Source: DASXYU01 sp036502295 (GTDB taxonomy: Bacteria > Actinomycetota > Actinomycetes > Mycobacteriales > Jatrophihabitantaceae). Taken from it: DNA of 28,235 bases. The notes beneath the pieces are model-generated. The model made no database searches and had not been told where the DNA came from. It worked only from the letters and a program-made list of their open reading frames with translations. This document shows, piece after piece, positions 22,902 to 28,235 of the stretch. Location: NCBI GenBank assembly GCA_036502295.1, contig DASXYU010000068.1:1-28235 (forward strand). Direction: 5' to 3'. Position 1 is the first letter of the stretch. Every line of letters starts with the position of its first letter. The translations under genes and the position numbers were made by a program.

Positions 22902-24496
22902 CTTCTTGCCAGGGCGCTATCCCCCGCAGGTAGCGATTCCGCAACGGGTGCGCTGCGTAGCCGGCGGCGTTCAGCCATCAGCAATGCGACGGCCGCGGCG
23001 AGAGCGAGGACGGCGAGCACCGCTGTCGTCCACGCCCAGTCGTGCATCGTGTCTCGGTCATCGACGTTCGCCAGTGCGGTGCGCGCCGCAGCGGCCGACG
23101 CCGCGGTCTCGACGGAGGAGAGTCCGACGCTGCCCTGAGCCACCGGCTTGCTCAGCTGCACAGTTCCGACGGTCGGGTCTTTGAGCGTCGCGGTGACCGA
23201 CTCCGTCCAGTTCATGTCGACGATGGAGCCCGTCTGCGGCTGGACCCAGACGGTGAGGACGTTGTCGTCCTGGTAGGTGGCCGGGACTGCTCCCGAGGTG
23301 GCCTTGATGCCGAGCGGCAGCCGACCCCCGTTGAGTTCCGCGATGCGCTCCAGCGGCAGGTTCGCCGGCTGGCCCTCCGCGGCGAGACCCTTGGTGAGCC
23401 CGGTATAGGTCCGGACGTGGACACCGTGGCGATCCGTCTCGCCGGTGAGCTTCAGCGTCATCCGCTCAGTCATCGCCCCGTCGGCGCCGACGTGGGCGGC
23501 TGGGCTGGGCGTGGTCGTGTCGACGACGGCGCTGGTGCCGTCCGCCGACAGCAGCGTCGTGCGCCATGCCCCGACCGCTGTGGTCGCCTGCACCGACGGC
23601 GCAGCGAGCGCAAGGCTCAGCGCGGCGACGCCGAGGGCGCCTGCCGAGGCCGCGAGCACCTGTGAGAGGCGGCGCGAGGGCAGTCCCCTACCGGGAGGCC
23701 ATGCGACGTAGAGACCCAGGGGGACGAGATAGGCGAGCCAGCCGACCACCTCGATCATCACCGGATGCGGCTGCACACCGAGCATCCCCGTGAGCAGTGA
23801 GGCCTGCACCGTGCCGGGCTTCGCGAGCCAGCTGAGATCGACCGTGTTCGTCTGTCCCCAGTTGAGCCAGCCCGCTTCATGCGCGGTGTGGAAGGCGTTC
23901 ACCACCAGCCCGGCGGCGACGAGGACGAGGACGAAACCCGTGACGCGGAAGAACTTGGAGAGATTGATCGAGACGCCGCCGCGGTAGATGCCGTAGCCAA
24001 GTGCCACGGCGACGAGGATGCCGATGACCGCACCCGAGGCCGCGCCCGCCGTGTTGTCCGACTCGTTGAAGGCGGCGAGCAGGAAGACCGCCGTTTCGAA
24101 GCCTTCGCGGAGGACGGCGAGGAAGGCCATGCCGACCATCGCCATGCCGGCCCGCGAACCACCACCGTCGATGGCGCCGGCGGCGAGGCTCTCCAGCGAA
24201 CCCTTCAGTTCGCGGGAGTGGCGTCGCATCCAGACCACCATGTAGGTGACCATCACGATCGCGACGATGCCGATGACGGTCTCCATACCTTCCTGTTGCT
24301 TCTGCGGAAGGTCACGGGAGATCAGCTTGAGCGCGATGCCGACGCCCGCACAGAGCAGGACGGCAACGGTGATACCGAGGAAGACCCAGCGCAGCAGGTC
24401 TTTGCGTCCTTGCTTGCGGAGGAAGGCGGCGATTATGCCGACGATGAGCGCTGCTTCGAGACCCTCGCGTAGTCCGATGACGAAGGTGGGAAGCAT
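22898..24496 (-). CDS. efeU: Ferrous/ferric iron permease EfeU (FTR1 family) with C-terminal extension
   Basis: EfeU is the membrane permease of EfeUOB. The product is 532 residues. The first 270 or so form the FTR1 domain, with the two iron-transport motifs REGLE (10-14) and REGFE (130-134) and about seven membrane segments. E. coli EfeU ends near residue 276. Here an extra module follows: a membrane segment (about 278-300), an extracytoplasmic domain (about 305-485) and a last membrane helix (about 487-508). The extracytoplasmic part weakly recalls DUF3068/PorA-type domains. The ATG at 24496 has an iron box about 60 bases upstream. Permease assignment is firm; the role of the extension is unknown. 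Confidence 0.93.
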   Translation of the reverse strand: MLPTFVIGLREGLEAALIVGIIAAFLRKQGRKDLLRWVFLGITVAVLLCAGVGIALKLISRDLPQKQQEGMETVIGIVAIVMVTYMVVWMRRHSRELKGSLESLAAGAIDGGGSRAGMAMVGMAFLAVLREGFETAVFLLAAFNESDNTAGAASGAVIGILVAVALGYGIYRGGVSINLSKFFRVTGFVLVLVAAGLVVNAFHTAHEAGWLNWGQTNTVDLSWLAKPGTVQASLLTGMLGVQPHPVMIEVVGWLAYLVPLGLYVAWPPGRGLPSRRLSQVLAASAGALGVAALSLALAAPSVQATTAVGAWRTTLLSADGTSAVVDTTTPSPAAHVGADGAMTERMTLKLTGETDRHGVHVRTYTGLTKGLAAEGQPANLPLERIAELNGGRLPLGIKATSGAVPATYQDDNVLTVWVQPQTGSIVDMNWTESVTATLKDPTVGTVQLSKPVAQGSVGLSSVETAASAAAARTALANVDDRDTMHDWAWTTAVLAVLALAAAVALLMAERRRLRSAPVAESLPAGDSALARS

Positions 24497-24555
24497 CGGT
24501 GCGCCCTCGACTCTCCGGCGTCCTCGTCGACGCCCTTACGACTGATCCCGACAGC

Positions 24556-24574
24556 TTAGGTTAGGCATGCCTAC
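24556..24574. promoter_or_regulatory. Iron box-like site between efeU and pxpA
   Basis: TTAGGTTAGGCATGCCTAC matches the DtxR/IdeR consensus at 15 of 19 positions, including the complete left half. It also contains the perfect palindrome TAGGCATGCCTA (24562-24573). It is 60 bases upstream of the efeU start and 66 bases before the divergent pxpA start. A further inverted CTTAGG/CCTAAG pair frames 24555-24603. Confidence 0.65.
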
Positions 24575-24639
24575 CCAGACAACAGTCTTGCTTCGGAAGC
24601 CTAAGAATCAGCGAATCACCGCCGCTAGGGTCCTTGGTC

Positions 24640-25413
24640 ATGGGCACTCCGGTGGGGCCACGCGCTTCGCCCCTCGTCATTGACCTCAACGCCGATCTCG
24701 GCGAGGACGTCGGCAATGACACCGCGCTGCTCGAGATCGTGACGAGCGCCAACATCGCCTGCGGCTTCCATGCCGGCAGCGAGGCGACGATGCGCGAGGT
24801 CTGCCGTCTCGCGGTCGGGCGTGGCGTCGTCCTCGGGGCACACGTCAGCTATCGCGACAGCACGAACTTCGGACGCCGTCCGGTGACAGTCACGCCGGCG
24901 CAGCTTGCTGAGGACGTCACCGAACAGATCGTCACCCTGCGTCGCGTGGCGGCCGAGGTTGGCGGTGAGGTTCGCTACGTCAAGCCGCACGGTGCCCTCT
25001 ACAACGTCGCCGCCGTCGATCCTGTCGAGTCTGGCGCGGTGGTGGCGGCTCTCGCCGACGTCGACTCCTCGCTCGTGCTCCTGGGACTACCGAATTCGCA
25101 ATTGCAACGCGCTGCCGCCGATCGCCGCATCCGCTTTGTCGCCGAGGCTTTCGCCGATCGCGCGTACCTTCCCAGTGGCGAACTCGTGCCCCGCAGCGAA
25201 CCGCACGCTGTACACCACGATCCGTACACCGCGGTTGCGCAAGCCCTCGGCCTCGCGCGCGAGCATGCGGTCATCGCCAACGACGGCAGCACGCTGCACG
25301 TCGTGGCGAGGTCGCTCTGCGTGCACGGCGACAATCCCGCCGCGGTGACTGTCGCACGTCAGATCCGCTCCGGCCTCGTTGCAGCGGGCCTCGCCCTGGC
25401 TGCGTTCGCGTGA
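24640..25413 (+). CDS. pxpA: 5-oxoprolinase subunit PxpA (LamB/YcsF family)
   Basis: PxpA, PxpB and PxpC together form an ATP-dependent 5-oxoprolinase that converts 5-oxoproline to glutamate. The product is about 257 residues. It shows the LamB/YcsF signature IDLNADLGED near the start, then SANIACGFHAGSEATM, RYVKPHGALYN, and FADRAYLPSGELVPR. The ATG at 24640 is preferred; a TTG two codons earlier is possible. It is divergent from efeU across 143 bases. The next gene pxpB follows 16 bases after its stop. Confidence 0.95.
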   Translation: MGTPVGPRASPLVIDLNADLGEDVGNDTALLEIVTSANIACGFHAGSEATMREVCRLAVGRGVVLGAHVSYRDSTNFGRRPVTVTPAQLAEDVTEQIVTLRRVAAEVGGEVRYVKPHGALYNVAAVDPVESGAVVAALADVDSSLVLLGLPNSQLQRAAADRRIRFVAEAFADRAYLPSGELVPRSEPHAVHHDPYTAVAQALGLAREHAVIANDGSTLHVVARSLCVHGDNPAAVTVARQIRSGLVAAGLALAAFA

Positions 25414-25429
25414 GGCGACGGTTCACGTG

Positions 25430-26020
25430 ATGAGGGTGCTGCCGTACGGCGAGAGGGCCGTCCTCATCGAGACCGAAACACCGCTGGCGTTGCGCGATGC
25501 CCTCGCGAGCGCCGCGGGCGTGGTGGAGATCGTCCCGGCGTCAAGGACCTTGCTCGTGCGCTTCGACCCGCAGCGCGCGACGGCCGAGGATGTTGCCGCC
25601 CTCGCGGCCCGGCCGGTACCGCCGGCGTCGGCGACCGTCGGGGAACTGATCAAGTTGCCGGTGACCTACGACGGAGTCGACCTCGAGGCGGTGGCCGCGG
25701 AGACGAGGCTGAGCCTTGAGGAGGTGATCGCCCGGCACAGCAGCGGCGAGTATGTCGTCGCGTTCTGCGGCTTCGCGCCGGGATTCGCCTACCTCACCGG
25801 CCTCGACCCAGCACTGCATCTGCCCCGTCTCGCCGAGCCGAGGACGTCAGTGCCCGCCGGTTCGGTCGCGATCGCTGCCGAATTCACCGGGGTCTACCCC
25901 CGCAGCTCACCGGGTGGTTGGCGCCTGCTCGGACGCACGGAGACCACGCTCTGGGACGTGGCTCGCCCGGATCCTGCGCTGCTCTCCCCCGGCACTCGCG
26001 TCCGGTTCACGCGGTCATGA
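25430..26020 (+). CDS. pxpB: 5-oxoprolinase subunit PxpB (KipI family)
   Basis: The product is about 196 residues from the ATG at 25430; a GTG one codon earlier is an alternative. The family hallmarks are RVLPYGERAVLIE at the N-terminus, VAFCGFAPGFAYLTGLD in the middle, and AEPRTSVPAGSVAIAAEFTG with YPRSSPGGWRLLGRT at the end. The Bacillus homologue KipI inhibits the sporulation kinase KinA, but here the pxpA-B-C order points to the oxoprolinase. Its stop overlaps the pxpC start in an ATGA. Confidence 0.95.
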   Translation: MRVLPYGERAVLIETETPLALRDALASAAGVVEIVPASRTLLVRFDPQRATAEDVAALAARPVPPASATVGELIKLPVTYDGVDLEAVAAETRLSLEEVIARHSSGEYVVAFCGFAPGFAYLTGLDPALHLPRLAEPRTSVPAGSVAIAAEFTGVYPRSSPGGWRLLGRTETTLWDVARPDPALLSPGTRVRFTRS

Positions 26021-26841
26021 TCGAGGTGCTGTCATCCGGGGCGCTGCTCACCATTCAAGACCAGGGACGCCCCGGATATGCGGCGCTCGGCGTCCCTCGC
26101 TCGGGGGCGATGGACCGCCGCGCGCTCGCCACCGCGAACCGGCTCGTCGGTAACCCGGAGCAGGCCGCGGGGCTGGAGGCGGTCCTCGGCTGCTGCCTGC
26201 GGTTCCATACAGCGGCCACCGTCGCCGTCGCCGGCGCACCCACCGAATCGTTGAAGTGGGGCGAGGCGATCACGGTGGCCGCCGGGAGTCTTGTGGAGAT
26301 CGCGGCGCCGGTGAATGGGCTACGGCATTACGTCGCCGTCCGCGGCGGCATCGACGCGACGGTGGTGCTCGGATCACGCAGTACGGACACGCTCTCCGGC
26401 CTCGGGCCGGCCCGGCTCCGCGCAGGCGACTACCTTGCGACCGGGCCCGAACCTGCAGCACCACCTGGACGCGGGCACGCAATCCCCGCCCCACTCGCAG
26501 ACGCGCCACTGCGCGTTATGGCCGGTCCGCGCGAGGACTGGTTCGTCCCCGACGCTCTCGCCCTTCTCGCCACTGCCGAGTGGAGCGTGCGTTCCGAGTC
26601 CAACCGCGTCGGGCTACGGCTGGATGGGCCAGTACTCGCACGCGGGCGCGACGGCGAACTGCGGAGCGAGCCCACCCTTCCCGGTGCACTGCAAGTGCCA
26701 CCAAACGGACGGCCGATCATCTTCGGACCGGATGCCCCGGTAACCGGTGGCTATCCGGTGATCGCGGTTCTTCGCGAGGACGACCTGGGCAGGCTCGCGC
26801 AACTTCGCCCCGGCGACATCCTGCGCTTCATCAACTCGTGA
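26017..26841 (+). CDS. pxpC: 5-oxoprolinase subunit PxpC (KipA / biotin-dependent carboxyltransferase-like)
   Basis: The product is about 274 residues with the KipA/urea carboxylase-like start IEVLSSGALLTIQDQGRPGYAALGVPRSGAMD. Further hallmarks are the middle AVRGGIDA segment, where RGG is usual, and the end MAGPREDWFVPDAL followed by SNRVGLRLDGP and DAPVTGGYPVIAVL. The ATG at 26017 overlaps the pxpB stop by four bases. The 3' end runs 11 bases into the convergent pit gene with no terminator visible between them. Confidence 0.94.
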   Translation: MIEVLSSGALLTIQDQGRPGYAALGVPRSGAMDRRALATANRLVGNPEQAAGLEAVLGCCLRFHTAATVAVAGAPTESLKWGEAITVAAGSLVEIAAPVNGLRHYVAVRGGIDATVVLGSRSTDTLSGLGPARLRAGDYLATGPEPAAPPGRGHAIPAPLADAPLRVMAGPREDWFVPDALALLATAEWSVRSESNRVGLRLDGPVLARGRDGELRSEPTLPGALQVPPNGRPIIFGPDAPVTGGYPVIAVLREDDLGRLAQLRPGDILRFINS

Positions 26842-27832
26842 GCGGGCCGACCACGACGTAGGTGAGTGCCGCAACCGAGGCCGCCGCCGGCATGGTGAGC
26901 ACCCAGGCGAAGACGATGTTGCCGGCGACGCCCCAGCGCACCGCCGAGAAGCGCCGTGTCGAACCGACGCCCATCACCGAGGAGGTGATGACGTGTGTTG
27001 TCGAGACGGGTAGCCCCAGGTGCGAGGTCACGAGCATCACGCCGCTCGCCACGGCCTGGGCGGCGAACCCGCTGGCCGGGCTGAGCGAGAAGATCCGCCG
27101 CCCCAGCGTGCGCATGATGCGCCACCCTCCGGAGTATGTGCCGAGCGAGATGGCTGCCGCCGAGGCGAGGATCACCCACAGCGGCACGCCCGCGCTGGCG
27201 TCGAGATGCCCGGAGACAACCAGAGTGAGCGCGATGACGCCCATCGTTTTCTGGGCGTCTTGCGTGCCGTGGCCGAACGACATCGTGGCGGCCGAGACGA
27301 TCTGCGCCCAACGGAACCCGCGGTTGGCCTTCACTGCGTTGACCGACTTGAAGACCCAGAGCAGCAGCACCATGAAGAGATACGCGAGAACGAAACCGAT
27401 GATCGGCGAGAGCACCATCGGAATGACGACTTTGTCGATCACGCCATGCCACTTCACGAGTTCGCCGGCAGCGAGTGCTGCGCCGACAAGGCCGCCGACC
27501 AACGCATGCGATGAGGACGACGGCAGGCCGAAGTACCAGGTGCCGAGATTCCAGATGATGGCGCCGAGCAGCGCGGCGAGGACGACGCCGAGCCCCTTGG
27601 TGCCGTGCGAGGGCGTGTCGATGATGCCCTTGCCAACGGTCTTTGCGACCTCGGTCGAGACCAAGGCGCCGACGACGTTCATGACTGCAGCGAGCGCCAG
27701 AGCGGCTCGCGGCGTGAGTGCCTTGGTGGAGATCGTGGTAGCGATGGCATTCGCCGAGTCGTGGAAACCGTTCGTGTAGTCGAACGCCAGAGCCACTGCC
27801 ACGATCACCACCATCAAGGTGGTGATGCCCAC
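26831..27832 (-). CDS. pit: Low-affinity inorganic phosphate permease (PiT family)
   Basis: PiT proteins move metal-phosphate complexes into the cell with protons or Na+. The product is about 333 residues with roughly nine to ten membrane segments. The N-terminal signature is FDYTNGFHDSANAIAT and the C-terminal repeat has GLPVSTTHVITSSVMGVG; both halves of the family duplication are present. I take the GTG at 27832, with an AAGGAG about ten bases upstream; the open frame further upstream is out of register with the membrane start. The stop of the DUF47 gene is four bases before, so the two are probably translated together. Its end overlaps pxpC, which runs the other way. Confidence 0.94.
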   Translation of the reverse strand: MGITTLMVVIVAVALAFDYTNGFHDSANAIATTISTKALTPRAALALAAVMNVVGALVSTEVAKTVGKGIIDTPSHGTKGLGVVLAALLGAIIWNLGTWYFGLPSSSSHALVGGLVGAALAAGELVKWHGVIDKVVIPMVLSPIIGFVLAYLFMVLLLWVFKSVNAVKANRGFRWAQIVSAATMSFGHGTQDAQKTMGVIALTLVVSGHLDASAGVPLWVILASAAAISLGTYSGGWRIMRTLGRRIFSLSPASGFAAQAVASGVMLVTSHLGLPVSTTHVITSSVMGVGSTRRFSAVRWGVAGNIVFAWVLTMPAAASVAALTYVVVGPLTS

Positions 27833-27836
27833 GGAC

Positions 27837-28235
27837 CTAGGACTCCTTGACGGCGATCGTCTCGACGGCATGTGCGACGTGCTCGAGAGCGTCAGCCGCT
27901 TCCTCGAGGCCGTCGGCCACTTCACGCAGCTTCACCATGGTGAGGGCGTCGTAGTCGCCGCTGAAGAGACGGGAGAGCAGCTTGCGATAGACGCGATCCG
28001 CCTCGTTCTCGAGACGATTCACCTCGATCCAGTACGGCTCGAGATCCTGCAGTGTCTTGAGCCGTCCCATCGCATCACAGGTCTCCTGCGCAGAACGGAC
28101 CAGCAGTTGGATCTGGTCGTTCATGAGAGCGGGCAGCTTGCCGACGTCGGCGAGGACGATGAAGTCCGCGGCGGCCTCGATGGCGTCGACGACGTCATCG
28201 AGTGCCGAGGCGAGACGGTAGATGTCCTCGCGATC
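27837..28235 (-). CDS. DUF47 / PhoU-like phosphate transport accessory protein (cut by window edge)
   Basis: The reading frame is open to the window edge, giving 132 residues without the N-terminus. The visible part begins DREDIYRLASALDDVVDAIEAAADFIVL, a DUF47 hallmark, and continues as long helices ending LEEAADALEHVAHAVETIAVKES. DUF47 proteins are PhoU relatives encoded just before pit genes and are thought to regulate phosphate transport. The gene lies four bases before pit. A start within the frame at 28124 would drop conserved residues, so the gene most likely begins beyond base 28235. Confidence 0.9.
   Translation of the reverse strand, partial: DREDIYRLASALDDVVDAIEAAADFIVLADVGKLPALMNDQIQLLVRSAQETCDAMGRLKTLQDLEPYWIEVNRLENEADRVYRKLLSRLFSGDYDALTMVKLREVADGLEEAADALEHVAHAVETIAVKES

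Noticed and set aside
22849..22944. N-terminal extension of the efeO frame
   Set aside because: It overlaps efeU and would bury the lipoprotein signal. The ATG at 22848 starts the signal directly.
27833..27925. N-terminal extension of the pit frame
   Set aside because: It lies within the DUF47 gene in another frame and is Ser/Arg-rich, unlike the start of a membrane permease.

Overview
The window is 28 kb of a high-GC actinobacterial chromosome. Codons mostly end in G or C, and about half of the protein starts are GTG. Two DtxR/IdeR-type iron boxes are present, and several neighbourhoods resemble Mycobacterium and its relatives: rimP-nusA-ylxR-infB-rbfA with a ferritin-like pair beside rimP, and dxr-rip-ispG. 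The exact genus cannot be told from the sequence. Almost all of it is densely packed genes; no gap exceeds about 150 bases. I saw no rRNA, tRNA, CRISPR array, prophage or insertion sequence.

Layout. (1) 1-8099, minus strand: a translation operon reading rimP, nusA, ylxR, infB, rbfA, a MATE exporter, truB and ribF (cut by the window edge). Most junctions are overlaps or gaps of a few bases. (2) 8188-9251, plus: two overlapping genes for small ferritin-like helical proteins, the first with a twin-arginine signal. (3) 9258-14715, minus: a GNAT acetyltransferase with DUF4081-like N-terminus, a HAD hydrolase and a heterodimeric ABC exporter. (4) 14766-15230, plus: a ribbon-helix-helix antitoxin with a tandem-repeat operator, followed by a broken Doc/Fic toxin gene. 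(5) 15227-20230, minus: an Eis-family acetyltransferase downstream of ispG, the site-2 protease rip and dxr. (6) 20252-20355: an inverted-repeat structure. (7) 20352-24496, minus: the EfeUOB iron uptake system with an iron box in front of efeU and another inside the operon, in front of efeO. (8) 24640-26841, plus: pxpA-pxpB-pxpC, the three-subunit 5-oxoprolinase. (9) 26831-28235, minus: a DUF47 (PhoU-like) protein, cut by the window edge, and a Pit phosphate permease.

Functionally, region 1 serves ribosome maturation, translation initiation and transcription elongation. dxr and ispG are two steps of the MEP isoprenoid pathway, around an intramembrane protease. EfeU/O/B form a membrane permease, a lipoprotein and a Tat-exported haem peroxidase for iron uptake. 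PxpABC hydrolyses 5-oxoproline to glutamate.

I found no convincing wholly new system. The best oddities are the decayed Doc toxin next to an apparently intact antitoxin and operator, the inverted-repeat element between efeB and dxr, the internal iron box that overlaps the efeU stop codon, and the long extracytoplasmic extension on EfeU.
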